A DNA stretch of 64,000 bases. It comes from Halocaridina rubra (taxonomy: Eukaryota > Arthropoda > Malacostraca > Decapoda > Atyidae). Position 1 is the first letter of the stretch. Every line of letters begins with the position of its first letter. Positions 49,401 through 60,818 of this stretch are shown here, piece by piece. The notes beneath the pieces were generated by a model. The model was not told the origin of the DNA. It saw only the letters and a program-made list of their open reading frames with translations, and made no database searches. A program made the translations under genes and the position numbers. The stretch lies in NCBI GenBank assembly GCA_037179515.1, contig JAXCGZ010009453.1:62001-126000 (forward strand), in the 5' to 3' direction.

Positions 49401-50646
49401 CCGCCTCGGAATAGTTGAAAAGAGCATTTCGCCTTGGTGTTCGCCGTTACTGGCAGTGCGTAAGCGAGATGGCAGTCACAAGTTCTGCCTTGACTGTCGT
49501 AAGCTTAACTCCCGTACCATCTTTGATGGAGAGCCCATTGCTGACGCCGAGCATATTTTCTCGTTGCTTTCCCAAGCCCTTTACCTGTCCAAGTTGGATT
49601 TGGCCAGTGGATTTTGGCAAGTCCCGTTGAGCGAGACTACCAAGCCTCTTACAGCTTTTTCCACAAGATATGGTCTATACCAGTTCAGGGTCATGCCTTT
49701 TGGTATGGTAAATGCCCCTGGCTGCTTCAGCAGACTCATGAGGATAGTACTACAGGATCTCGACAATGTTTCATGCTTTATAGACGACATCCTGGTGCAT
49801 TCTCAGGATTGGTCATCGCACCTCGAGACCCTCCGCAGAGTTCTCACTCGTCTGAACCAGCATGGACTTCATTTAAAGCCTTCCAAATGTGAGATTGGTT
49901 TCACACAATTGCAGTATCTCGGCCACGTGGTTGGAGAAGGAGTTATGTCCCCTATACATGACAGGGTACAAGCTATTAAGGATATGGAGAAACCTGCTAC
50001 TGTCACTCAACTGAGATCATTCCTGGGTAGTGTCGACTACTACCAACGGTTCATTCCACACTTTAATACTATCGCTGCCCCTTTGCAGCAAATGACCTCC
50101 TCGAAGCAAAGTAAATCCTCCCCTGTCAAATGGACAGATGAAGCGGAGAGAGCATTTTTCAAGCTCCGAGAAGCATTGGCAGGTGAGCCAGTATTACAAC
50201 TGGTAAACCCTGATTTTCCATTCATCTTGCAGACCGACGCCTCAGACGATGGCCTTGGTGCCGTGCTCTTGCAAGCCCGATCAGACAACTCAGCAGAAGT
50301 AGCTCCAGTGCGATATGCAAGCCGCAGGCTTCGCCCTGCAGAGCGAAATTACTCCACCGTGGAGAAGGAAGCTCTAGCTGCATATTGGGCCCTAAAGAAA
50401 TTTGAAGTCCATCTGTATGGCCAACATTTTACACTGAGAACCGACCACCGACCTCTCCTATATTTACAGACTGCAGACAAGCTAAATCCTCGTCTGAAAA
50501 GGTGGGCACTTTACCTGAATCTTTTCAAATTCACTGCCCAACATGTTCATGGCAAGGACAATGACCTTGCTGATCTACTAAGTCGACGGTCGTTACCCTC
50601 AAATGAGGAAGCTGGTGCTGTTAGCCTAAATTTGATTAGTCGGTAA
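46468..50646 (+). CDS. Gypsy P1 Gag-Pol: PR, IN, RT, RNase H in one frame
   Basis: About 1,392 residues from METIKTFDEERY. The frame is open further upstream (46,306), but this Met aligns with the gag start in M2 and O. Residues 1-230: short gag remnant with an EAQAQRK repeat and a basic Pro-rich region; no capsid domain and no CCHC knuckle. Protease active site D248-T-G. Integrase: HHCC zinc site about 469-509, catalytic D538, D598, E634 (35 residues between the last two), then a GPY/F module (LRWKGPYTVV, about 771-780). RT: LDLASGFW (D1044) and FIDD (D1106-D1107). RNase H from about 1240 (LQTDASDDGLG), ending in a tether region (HGKDNDLADLLSRR). Integrase before RT is not the usual Ty3/gypsy order but matches Gmr1-type elements. 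No frame break was found. Confidence 0.93.
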   Translation: METIKTFDEERYLDILLARGERYGFSPRQKLFEWAHEKMVERKDKLEKRASDEAQAQRKEAQAQRKEAQAQRKEAQAQRKEAQAQHEHKLALARFRAGIPDSSPLSGNRDYRNGKHKSPLQNLNRPAHPPHTPKPYYGHAPTLKKDDPVRPKPQQFRGKGHYSAPPSQGFQPNSKSHHAPSHSGGPHSRLATHSAHVVETGPERANEDNAEEPPHKLANVEFIEHDDLEMIPKCLETINGVEAEIALDTGANGILVDEKFVRDEDYTGEVVRVRVAEGTPQIRRCCVINLDCKYYKGKAPAVAMIGLMYPVLMGRALNLVPTFQADLYHKDISRYNFPRGKSHEAISAATPGIDAKNMDDSRTDSVESAAVSTRNVERGEFPPPLPDDAPLEPLKSTPDFAKLQQDCPSLKRWMQQATEGRTFTVRGGGQITYALEDGVLRRHVTKGGHTFKQLVVPASLRRQAMYVAHHLPLSGHIGKAKTRHVLQKAFAWPNMYAEVDRYVGSCPVCQCTSTAPVPKVPMGITKLSMEPISNVAIDILGPINPTLSTGKQFLLVYDDLATRCPDAVPLSSITTEAVAHALFEMCSRVGFPEQVTSDNGSQFTSRHFEAFCNLLEIKHIRTSVYHAQSNGACERYNGTLKRCLRKLVIDMPRQWDKYVPAALFSFRDTPHDTTGYSPFEMIYGHKVRGPVEFLAECWDSPTIEDDDRDVHEYILKFSSHLKKAWKTAQLAIKGHQQTAKLLFDKRARRHALTPGDRALLLLPTDTRKLMLRWKGPYTVVHRVTPDNYVLNVDGINRKYHINQLKLYCEDPEAHRDPALALIATPIDASSINRTSEAAATQVLHYSHPLLPILEYSTLAVETDLREWSFSEEAPLAAATALAIEDISLAFDDGKDPAIPTHRKESVSNCIINSRLQQSQQEQLNKLLEDYENVFNDLPGITTTLEHHVRLTDPEPFRHSYGLPHQLSLRLKEDLDTWVRLGIVEKSISPWCSPLLAVRKRDGSHKFCLDCRKLNSRTIFDGEPIADAEHIFSLLSQALYLSKLDLASGFWQVPLSETTKPLTAFSTRYGLYQFRVMPFGMVNAPGCFSRLMRIVLQDLDNVSCFIDDILVHSQDWSSHLETLRRVLTRLNQHGLHLKPSKCEIGFTQLQYLGHVVGEGVMSPIHDRVQAIKDMEKPATVTQLRSFLGSVDYYQRFIPHFNTIAAPLQQMTSSKQSKSSPVKWTDEAERAFFKLREALAGEPVLQLVNPDFPFILQTDASDDGLGAVLLQARSDNSAEVAPVRYASRRLRPAERNYSTVEKEALAAYWALKKFEVHLYGQHFTLRTDHRPLLYLQTADKLNPRLKRWALYLNLFKFTAQHVHGKDNDLADLLSRRSLPSNEEAGAVSLNLISR
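46624..46728 (+). repeat. 21-bp in-frame repeat in P1 gag
   Basis: GAGGCACAAGCACAACGTAAG is repeated about five times, encoding EAQAQRK units. M2 has two related units and O one, so the number varies between copies. Confidence 0.9.
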
Positions 50647-51283
50647 AGATTACTTCTCTAATGTGTTGTTTATTTTTATGTTTATCTTTTATGTCTTTAA
50701 TACTGTACTGTACTTGTTTATTTTAGCGTACAAACGTTATTCCTAATGGAAGACGAAAAAGATGAAGAATAATTTTTTGATCTTAGTTTTATATTTCCCT
50801 TTGTGGGACTTTGAAAGCCAGAACATGGCAGAAACATTTTAGTTTAGTGTTGAATAGCTGAAACTGTTTTAAATCCAGTCGCCAATGTTAATGACGACGT
50901 GGTTCAAATGTTTAATTTGCGTATACTGTATTTTATTTTGTATATTATATAATTGCCTTCTTGCATGTGAAGCATTCATAAACTTAAATATTGATATTCA
51001 CTGATATCTAATTGTGATTGAATTTTCTTGAAATTTGAATTTGATCACATTTCTTTTATGTTTTGCATGTCATTTAATGTTTTGTTTACAAGACTTGTTT
51101 ACTTTTACTAATAGTATGATATGTTCCAGTGGTGGATCCCATTCTTATTGTTCATTTGTTCTTTTCCATGAGAAGGATATCTCATCCCTCATAATAACAC
51201 TGAAGTCACCGTAACTTCCTCTGTTCTTTTTTCGCCTTCTGTAGTAGAATTTTGCTAAATCAATATTCTCTAGAAAGGGCCTT
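50647..51283 (+). other. Gypsy P1 3' untranslated region and polypurine tract
   Basis: No open frame. Ends with TCTAGAAAGGGCCTT immediately before the LTR; the AGAAAGGG purine run is the likely plus-strand primer. Confidence 0.65.
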
Positions 51284-53253
51284 TGTGACAGAGTGTTTCG
51301 CTCAATGTCAACAGAGGCTGTTAGGTGCCTTATCAAATAAATTAGTAACATAACTGTTATTTTCTAACTAAAAAAAAATAATTCCCTTTAACATAACTGT
51401 TATTTTCTAACTAAAAAAATTAATTCCCACTTCTTGACTTTCGCAGATTATGATTATTTGCAATTTGTATTTTAGCTTATAGCTAATTGTAAATATAGCT
51501 TATTTACTCTTCTTGTACGTGTAGAAGTATAGCCCCAATATAAAGGCTGCTCCTATTTTTCTGTCTGCTACGAGCCAAGAAAATTAAGAAAAAAAGAACC
51601 AGTAACCTAACTTTTCATTATTATTCTCGTTTTATTTTATTTGCTTCCACTTGTTGCACCTAAAAATACTGTCTCTCCCTTGCATCTCTGCTATAATTGC
51701 CTGCCAGGGACCACCACTAAAATAGTCCTTAAAATGATATCAGAGCCAATTACTGCTCTAGAAATGTCTCCTACAGATGACCTCACGAGGAACAAGGAGA
51801 CGCTCTCTTTTGGCGCCAAGACTGCCCAGAGGCAACATCTCGCCTGGGTAGTCTAAGTTTATTTCAAATCTTAATTACGTGGCATCTTCACAGGAATTCA
51901 TCTAGCACAACAAGGAATTCATCTAGCACAACAAGGTGAGGGATAGTGTATGGTAAAGCTCGTGGGTCAAGCAAATTGGTTTATTTTCGAGAATTAGTTA
52001 CATTCGTTACTGGATAAATCTTATGGATTTCTATTCTCAGATTCCATTCCCATACACACGAAACTTTGTAGATTACCAAGCTGGAATCTCACATGCCAAA
52101 GTTAATTCCTTAACCTGTAAATTACAGCTGATATACATTGCTGAGAAGTTTCTTTTCACTGAATGTGATAAACGAAAATCTCATCCTCTGAAGACTGGTT
52201 ATGTGCCCGTAAAAATCTATCTCTCTTCCTAATAAATTCTAATTTAATTTCACCCCTTTCTATCATCGTAAATAAAGTGTTTTACGTTAAAAACTCGTCA
52301 ATAAAGCTATTTGCTAAAAAAAAAATTGCAAATATTTTAAAGGTAATTTTTCCCAGTTGGCTTTGCAAATATTTCTTGTTAACCACAATTTAATGAATGC
52401 ATACCGTATTTATCTTGCTAATTCTTCATATGTTGGGGATAAAGTGTTTTGAGTTATAAGTTGCAAATACCTCAAAAGGTGGTTTTGCACCCTTTTTTTC
52501 ATTGCAAAGTTCTTGATAACTAAAAGTGAATGAATACTGTATTTATCTCGTAGATTCTTCCTTTATCCTAAATAGAGTGTTTTACCATATTAATTGTTAA
52601 TCAGTAATAAGCATTGCAACCTTTGTGGTTGCCCACAATTTAAGGAATACATACAGTACTGTATTTGTCTTGCTTATTCTTCATTTATTGTGAATATATT
52701 GTTTTCTTTAAAACCAGTAAAGAATTAATGTTTTGTATGCTATTATGGTAGCATAAATATTTCTGGTTAGCTGTGAATAACCAATATATATTCATCCAGT
52801 AGAATGACATTGGAAACTCATTATATGTGTGCTCATGCTTTCAGTTTCCCATTATAAACAGTGTGTCATTTCTGTTTCTGAAATTGCAGTGTCCTGTATT
52901 CTACTCTGCCTGTGTGACAGAGGTAATCATCGAGTTGAGGCCAAAGTCTTGGCATACGTCCGTGGTGCCGGGAAACGAAATCATACTCACCACCTCCGGG
53001 ATTCGAGGCAGCATTTCATAAAATTTAATTTGAGAAATTTAATTCAATTCTTTTAATGTCATTGCATTTCCAAAATTAAAAGAAAGTTGAATTCTGAGTT
53101 TCCTTTAACCGACTAATGGTAACAGAGCTGGGGTGTTCAAGTACAAATATCTGTCCTGTCTGTTTGTGAGCTCTTAACCGAGCTCGGTACTTTGAGTCCC
53201 CTTAGTAAAACAGAATCTTAACAACACTCTAGCATCCTAAACCCCCCCCCACA
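51284..53253 (+). mobile_element. Gypsy P1 3' LTR
   Basis: 1,970 bp, TGTGACAG to CCCACA, almost identical to the 5' LTR. Differences include GCCAAG for GCCGAG near 51,828, two extra T near 52,580 and two extra C at the end. Confidence 0.92.
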
Positions 53254-53258
53254 TTGGT
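53254..53258. other. Target-site duplication of gypsy P1 (right)
   Basis: TTGGT, the partner of 42,880-42,884. Confidence 0.9.
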
Positions 53259-54437
53259 TATTAAAAACTTTGCAATAAAAAAAAGGGTGCAAAACCACCT
53301 TTTGAGGTATTTGCAACTTATAACTCAAAACCCTTTATCCCCAACATATGAAGAATTAGCAAGATAAATACAATACAATATTTGAAAAGCCAACAGGGTA
53401 AAATACCTTTTAATTATTTGCAGTTTATAGCATAAAACACTTTAGCTAAATGATTAATTATTTGCAATTTATATAGCAAATAGCCTTATTGACGAGTTTT
53501 TGACGTAAAACACTTTATTTACGATGATAGAAAGAGGTGAAATGAAATTAGAATTTATTAGGAAAAGAGATAGATTTTTACGGGCACATAACCAGTCTTC
53601 AGAGGATGAGATTTTCGTTTATCACATTCAATGGAAAGAAACTTCTTAGCAATGTATATCAGCTGTAATTTCCAGGTTAAAGAATTAACTTTTGCATGTG
53701 AGATTCCAGCTTGGTAATCTACAAAATTTCGTTTGTATGGGAATGGAATCTGAGAATAAAATTCGTAAGATTTATCCAGTAACGAATGTAACTAATTCTC
53801 GAAAAACCAATTTGTTTGACCCACGAGCTTTACCATACACTATCCCTCACCTTGTTGTGCCAGATAAATTCCTGTGAAGATGCCACGTAAATAAGGATTG
53901 AAATAAACTTAGACTGCTCAGGCGAGATGTTGCCTCTTGGAAGTTTGGGTGCCAAAAGAGAGCGTCTCATTGTCCCTCCTGGTGAGTTCATCTGTAGGAT
54001 ACATTTCTAGAGCAGTAACTGGCTCTGATATCATTTAAGGACTATTTTAGTGGTGGTCCCTGGCAGGCAATTATAGCAGAGATGCAATAGAGAGACAGTA
54101 TTTTTAGGTGCAACAAGTGGAAGCAAATAAAATAAAACGAGAATAATAATGAAAAGTTAGGTTACTGGTAAACAATCTCCAGAATGTTCTTGGCTCGTAG
54201 CAGACGGAAAATAGGAGCAGCCTTTATATCGGGACTAAACTCCTACATGTACAAGAAGAGTAAATAAGGTATATTTAAAATTAGCTATAAGCTAAAATAT
54301 AAATTGCAAATAATCATAATCTGCAAGTCAAGAAGTGGGAATTATTTTTTTAGTTAGAAAATAACAGTTGAGTTACTATATTAGTTAATAAGGCATCTAA
54401 CAGCCTCTGGTGACTTTGAGCGAAACACTCTGTTACA
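53259..54437 (-). mobile_element. Gypsy M2 3' LTR, right piece
   Basis: Continues the LTR broken by P1. Ends CTCTGTTACA at 54,437. Mutated relative to P1, for example in the GCAAAACCACCTTTTGAGG region and by a deletion near 53,370. Confidence 0.85.
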
Positions 54438-55074
54438 AAGGCCCTTTCTAGAGAATATTGATTTAGCAAAATTCTACTACAGAAGGTGAAAAATGAACAG
54501 AGGAAGTTACGGTGACTTCAATGTTATTATGAGGGATGAGATATCCTTCTCATGGAAAAGAACAAATGAACAATAAGAATGGGATCCACCACTGGAACAT
54601 ATCATACTATTAGGAAAAGTGAACAAATCTTATAAACAAAACATTAAATGACATGCAAAACATAAAAGAAATGTCATCAAATTCAAATTTCAAGAAAATT
54701 AAATCACAATTAGATATCAGTGAATATCAATATTTAAGTTTATGAATGCTTCACATGCAAGAAGGCAATAATATAATATACAAAAAAAATACAATATACG
54801 CAAATGAAAAATTTGAACCACATCGTCATTAACATTAGCGACTGGATTTAAAACAGTTTCAGCTATTCACCACTAAACTAAAATGTTTCCGCCATGTTCT
54901 GGCTTTCAAAGTCCCACAAAGGGAAATATAAAACTACGATCAAAAAATTATTCTTCATCTTTTTCGTCTTCCATTAGGAATAACGTTTGTACGTTAAAAT
55001 AAACAAGTACAGAACAGTATTAAAGACATAAAACATAAACATAAAAAATAAACAACACATTAGAGAAGTAATCT
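54438..55074 (-). other. Gypsy M2 3' untranslated region
   Basis: Equivalent to 50,647-51,283 in P1, inverted; non-coding. Confidence 0.7.
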
Positions 55075-57779
55075 TTACTGACTAGTCAAATTTAGGCTAA
55101 CAGCACCAGCTTCCTCATTTGAGGGTAATGACCGTCGACTCAGTAGATCAGCAAGGTCATTATCCTTGCCATGAACATGTTGGGCAGTGAATTTGAAAAG
55201 ATTCAGGTAAAGTGCCCACCTTTTCAGGCGAGGATATAGCTTGTCTGCAGTCTGTAACTATAGGAGAGGTTGGTGGTCGGTTCTCAGTGTAAAATGTTGG
55301 CCATACAGATGGATTTCAAATTTCTTTATGGCCCAATATGCAGCTAGAGCTTCCTTCTCCATGGTGGAGTAATTTCGCTCTGCAGGGCGAAGCCTGCGGC
55401 TTGCATATCGCACTGGAGCTACTTCTGCTGAGTTGTCTGATTGAGCTTGCAAGAGCACGGCACCCAGGCCTTCAACTGAGGCGTCGGTCTGCAAGATAAA
55501 TGGAAAATCAGGGTTTACCAGTTGTAATACTGGCTCACCAGCCAATGCTTCTCGGAGCTTGAAAAATGCTCACTCCGCTTCATCTGTCCATTGGACAGGG
55601 GAGGATTTACTTTGCTTCGAGGAGGTCATTTGCTGCAAAGGGGCAGCGATAGTATTAAAGTGTGGAATGAACCGTTGGTAGTAGTCGACACTACCCAGGA
55701 ATGATCTCAGTTGAGTGACAGTAGCAGGTTTCTCCATATCCTTAATAGCTTGTACCCTGTCATGTAAAGGGGACATAACTCCTTCTCCAACCATGTGGCC
55801 GAGATACTGCAATTGTGTGAAACCAATCTCACATTTGGAAGGCTTTAAATGAAGTCCATCCTGGTTCAGATGAGTGAGAACTCTGCGGAGAGTCTCGAGG
55901 TGCGATGACCAATCCTGAGAATGCACCAGGATGTCGTCTATAAAGCACGAAACATTGTAGAGATCCTGTAGTACTATCCTCATGAGCCTGCTGAAGCAGC
56001 CAAGGGCATTTACCATACCAAAAGGCATGACCCTGAACTGGTATAGACCATATCTTGTGGAAAAAGCTGTAAGAGGCTTGGTAGTCTCACTCAACGGGAC
56101 TTGCCAAAATCCACTGGCCAAATCCAACTTGGACAGGTAACAGGCTTGGGAGAGCAACGAGAAAATATGCTCGGCGTCAGCAATGGGCTCTCCATCAAAG
56201 ATGGTACGGGAGTTAAGCTTACGACAGTCAAGGCAGAACCTGTGACTACCATCTCGCTTACGCACTGCCAGTAACGGCGAACACCAAGGCGAAATGCTCT
56301 TTACAACTATTCCAAGGCGGACCCAAGTGTCAAGATCTTCCTTCAGCTGTAAGGACAGCTGGTGGGGAAGACCATAGGAATGCCGAAATGGCTCTGGGTC
56401 AGTCAATCTGATATGATGCGCAAGGTAGTGGTAATGCCTGGGAGGTCGTTGAAGACATTCTCATAGTCCTCTAATAGCTTGTGCAGCTGTTCCCGTTGAC
56501 TCGGTTGCAGTCTGGAGTTAATAATGCAATTACTCACACTTTCTTTTCGGTGTGTGGGAATGGCAGGATCCTTACCATCATCAAAAGCTAAGCTTATGTC
56601 TTCAATTGCAAGGGCGGTGGCTGCGGCCAGAGGGGCTTCTTCCGAAAAACTCCACTCCCGTAAGTCTGTCTCCACTGCATGGGTGGAGTATTCCAATATA
56701 GGAAGTAAGGGGTGGCTATAATGGAGCACCTGTGTTGCTGCAGCCTCGGAGGTTCTGTTGATGCTGGGGGCATCTATAGGGGTTGCTGAGAGTGCCGGCG
56801 CAGGATCCCTGTGGGCCTCCGGGTCCTCACAATAAAGCTTCAGCTGGTTATTGTGGTATTTCCGGTTATTGCCATCAACATTTAGCACATAATTGTCAGG
56901 GGTCACCCGGTGTATCACAGTGTACGGTCCTTTCTAGCGTAGCATTAGCTTGCGGGTATCTGTTGGAAGAAGTAACAGAGCTCGATCTCCGGGTGTCAGG
57001 GCACGACGCCATGCACGCTTGTCAAAGAGGAGCTTGGCAGTCTGCTGGTGACCCTTAATGGCTAATTGTGCAGTTTTCCAAGCCTTTTTGAGGTGAGACG
57101 AAAACTTCAAAATATACTCGTGCACGTCCCTATCGTCTTATTTGATGGTAGGTGAATCCCAACATTCTGCCAAGAATTCTACTGGGCCTCTGACCTTATG
57201 ACCATAAGGCAGCTCGAAAGGCGAGTATCCAGTAGTGTCATGGGGCGTGTCTCTGAAGGAGAAAAGTGCAGCAGGGACGTACTTGTCCCACTACTTAGGT
57301 TTATCTATCACTAGCTTGTGCAAACATCGCTTCAATGTCCCGTTATAGCGTTCGCATGCTCCATTTGATTGGGCATGATAGACACTCGTACGAATGTGCT
57401 TCATTTCTAAAAGGTTACAGAAAGCCTCAAAGTGCCTACTTGTAAACTGACTTCCATTGTCAGAAGTGACCTGCTCAGGAAAGCCAACCCTGGAGCAGAT
57501 TTCAAATAGGGCATGAGCGACTGCTTTAGTTGTGATAGAAGACAGTGGCACTGCATCTGGGTACCTTGTTGCCAGGTCAACATATGCCAGGAGGAACTGT
57601 TTCCCCATGGACGAAGCTGGATTAATAGAACCTAATATGTCAATAGCGACCTTGGAAAATGGCTCCATTGAGAGCTTAGTTATCCCCATGGGAACCTCGG
57701 TACCGATGCCGTTGAGGTGGATTGACAGATAGGGCAGGAGCCTACATATCTGTCTACCTCGGTGTACATGTTTGGCCAT
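55075..57779 (-). pseudogene. Gypsy M2 pol (integrase core, RT, RNase H), degenerate
   Basis: Minus strand: integrase core (VAIDILGSINPASS, VTSDNGSQFTSRHF, ACERYNGTLKRC, 57,779-57,291), a stop (CAG to TAG) at about 57,292, GPY/F and linker pieces (57,125-56,403), RT (56,406-55,570: LDLASGFWQVPLS, PFGMVNALGCFS, CFIDDILVHSQDW) and RNase H (55,545-55,075: LQTDASVEGLGAVLLQ). Further breaks near 57,694, 57,130, 56,930, 56,410, 55,560 and 55,258. Domain order again integrase before RT. Confidence 0.88.
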
Positions 57780-59845
57780 GCGAAAGCCTTCTGAAGGGCG
57801 TGCTGAGTATATGCTTTGCCTCTGTGTCCACTCAGAGGCAAATGGTGTGCCATATACATAGCCTGGCGGCGCAACAAAGCGGGCACCACCAACTGTTTAA
57901 AGGTGTGGCCATCTTTAGTCATATACCTACGAAGTACTCCATCTTCAAGAGCGTAAGTGATGTGGCCTCCTCCTCTCACCGTGAAGGTCCTTCTCTCGGT
58001 GGCCTGCTGTATCCAGCGTTTGAGACTGGGGCAGTCTTGCTGCAATTTGGCAAATTCTGGACGGGACTTCAATAGCTCGAGAGGTGCATCATCTGGTAAA
58101 GGAGGGGGAAACTCTCCGCGTTCCACATTACGTGTACTGACTGCAGCAGACTCAACGGAGTCAGTCGGAGAATCGTCCATAATCTTGTCATCGAGGCCAG
58201 GAGTTGCTGCTGCAATGGCTTCGTGTGACTTCCCCCGAGGGAAGTTATAACAAGAAATGTCCTTATGGTAGAGGTCGGCCTGGAAAGTAGGAACTAGGTT
58301 CAGTGCACGACCCATCAAGACAGGGTACATAAGCCCAATCATTGCCACAGCTGGGGCTTTTCCCTTGTAGTATTTGCAATCCAGCTTAATGACACAGCAG
58401 CGTTGTATTTGGGGTGTTCCTTCAGCAACCCGCACGCGAACGACTTTGCCGGTATAATCTTCATCCCTGATGAATCTCTCGTCAACAAATATGCCATTGG
58501 CCCCTGTGTCGAGGACTATCTCAACTTCCACACCATTTATAGTTCCTAGACATTTTGGGATTACCTGCGGATTACCCCATTCAGTGAGTTCCACATTGGC
58601 AAGTTTGTACGTAGGTTCCTCGGCGTTATCCCCAGTGGCCCTTTCTGGCCTTATTTCTGCAGCATGAGCCATGTGCGTGGCCGGATGGCTTTGTGGGCCG
58701 CCACTGTGTGAGGGTGTGTGGTGGCTCTTAGAGTTTTGCTGAAAACCCTGGGAAGGAGGAGCAGAGTAATGGCCTTTGCCTCTGAACTGCTGAGGCCTAG
58801 GTCTTACTGAGTTATCCTTCTTGAGTGTGGGTGCATTGCGGTAATAAGGCTTTGAAGTATAAGGAGGATGTGCTGGACAATGTGAGTTCTGAGAAGGGCC
58901 CTTGGGCTTCCCATTCCTATGATCTCCTTTCCGGTGAGAATCATGGCTTGCTGCGGGGGAGATACAACTCTTAGGATGAACCTTGGAATCGGCCCTTCTT
59001 GCCCTCATAACATCACAGAGACGTACTCCAGGCGGGTTGTGCTGGAGGTACTCGTCCACAGCAGATAAACTTTTCTCGTAGTCGATCTCATCCTTAAGCT
59101 GAGTTCTTACATATGCAACAACATCTGGAGGAAGTTCATTGGCAATTGCATCAAACATCAAGAATGCATACAACTTCTCACGAGGACACTTTGCAACTCG
59201 TAACCAATCATTAAAGAGGCGAGCCTTGCGTTTGCCAAAGGTACTACAGTTCTCCTCCTTCAATGGGAAAGCAGAAAGATACCTAGCACGACACTCAGCT
59301 GGTGAAAGGTTCTGTGAGGCCAGGAGTGTGCTTTTATCTTTCTCATAGTCCCTCAGTTGCATTTGGTCGAGTTCATTGACCAGGGCGAGCAGACGGGGTG
59401 GCATGGAGGTTAGCAGCCAACGACTCTTCTCAGCCTCTGTGCCTTCGTTAACTGCCGCAAGACTTTCGAAAGAGTGGATGTAAGTATCAAGCAGTTGCCT
59501 GCCGTCGTCTTCGTATTTCCGTATTGGGGAGGGCCTCTCACGAGGCTGGTTTCCATTTCCAGTTGAGAGACCACTATCTGGGAATCCCTCTCGAACTCGA
59601 GCAAGCGCAAGCTCATGATCACATTGTGCTTGTGCCTCATCACGTTGTGCTTGTGCCTCATCAATTGCTCTCTTCTCCAGCTTATCTCGGCGTTCAACCA
59701 TCTTCTCATGAGCCCATTCGAAGAGCTTCTGCCCTGGGGAAAGACCGTATCTCTCACCCCTAGCAATCATTATGGCCAGGTAACACTCCTCATCGAATGT
59801 TTCGATGGTTTTCATGTTTGTTTCCTGTGACTGCCTGGTTTCCAT
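57680..59845 (-). pseudogene. Gypsy M2 gag with capsid-like domain, protease, integrase start
   Basis: An open frame of about 720 residues from METRQSQETNMKTIE. N-terminal gag (KLFEWAHEKMVERRDKLE), then a helical capsid/SCAN-like region (about 59,545-59,010: RKYEDDGRQLLDTYIHSF, FNDWLRVAKCPREKLYAF, YLQHNPPGVRLCDVM) that P1 and O lack. A basic Pro-rich linker follows, then the protease (VLDTGANGIFVDERF) and the integrase zinc region (HHLPLSGHRGKA, CPICQ). The frame is lost near 57,694 in the integrase. This is the only copy here with a complete-looking gag. Confidence 0.9.
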
Positions 59846-60796
59846 GGTGGTTTCCTCACAGTCAATAACGAAGTGCCAAAACAACCACAAAAAAACAACA
59901 AATCTCTACAATACAGTAGTAGAAAAAAAAATGAAAGAACCACACAACACCGAGAGAAAAAAAAATTCAACACCACAGTTCAAACTTGAACGTAAAAGTG
60001 ACTCAAAATACAATCAAGTGCAACAGCAGCAAAATGTTGCAAAACAGTGCATGAAACACGGGCAATACAGAATGACAGTCGTGCCTGCATATGAGTGCGT
60101 ATATGGCAGTACCCACAAATAAAATGTCGTAAGTAATATTCTGGAGTGTTGCCAAAAGGGCACAGATCCTATGCAAAATACACCAAAGATAAGCTAACAG
60201 CTTACTAGGCAGCCAGATTACACATGTCTACTAGTAATGAGAAAATTTATTTTCAAGTGACAACTCAGACACATGAAAGGCTTAGCCTAGGCTCGATAAA
60301 TGACACCAAAATTTTTCTTCCCAATCTATGAGCAGTCAATGCTTGAATATAAAACACAATTATAGCAAAATACTTAATATGCTTTCTCCCAATTCCTAAA
60401 TCCCAAGGATATATAAACAATTCTTAACAAGTATCACCCTTTAACGGATATATAAAACACGAATGCTTTAAAACTCAATCTTATCACGCAAATAAATGAA
60501 ATTTTAAATAACACGTCTTCTCGTCATGCAACATTTCTTATTTCTGCTACCACATAATCTCATGTAGATTTCCTGAAATATTGTTTACCACATGGGAAAC
60601 AAGAAAATATTAGTTACCATAATTAATATTGAAAATAAAGAAAAATTGCTTATCCGCAACATCTCTAGCGCAAAAATTCTCGTGTGCAGCCTAAGATTCA
60701 TTCATTTCAATAATCGAGCCAATGGTAATCGGGTTTCATGTGCAATGTTAAAAAGCAAAATAAAAATAAATTTATAAAATCAGTCTGAATGTTCGG
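59846..60796 (-). other. Gypsy M2 leader
   Basis: Untranslated leader on the minus strand, about 950 bp. It contains one version of the GGTACTGCC/GCAGGCACGAC leader unit near 60,056-60,125 instead of the arrays in P1. Confidence 0.7.
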
Positions 60797-60814
60797 GTCC
60801 CTGTTCGGGCGCCA
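60797..60814 (-). promoter_or_regulatory. Gypsy M2 primer-binding site (tRNA-Lys type)
   Basis: Exact inverse complement of the P1 primer site, four bases inside the LTR end. Confidence 0.9.
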
Positions 60815-60818
60815 ATCT

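Noticed and set aside
51284..53253. Solo LTR or separate element for the second LTR of P1
   Set aside because: It pairs with 42,885-44,849 in near identity, orientation, ends and target duplication, so it is the P1 3' LTR.
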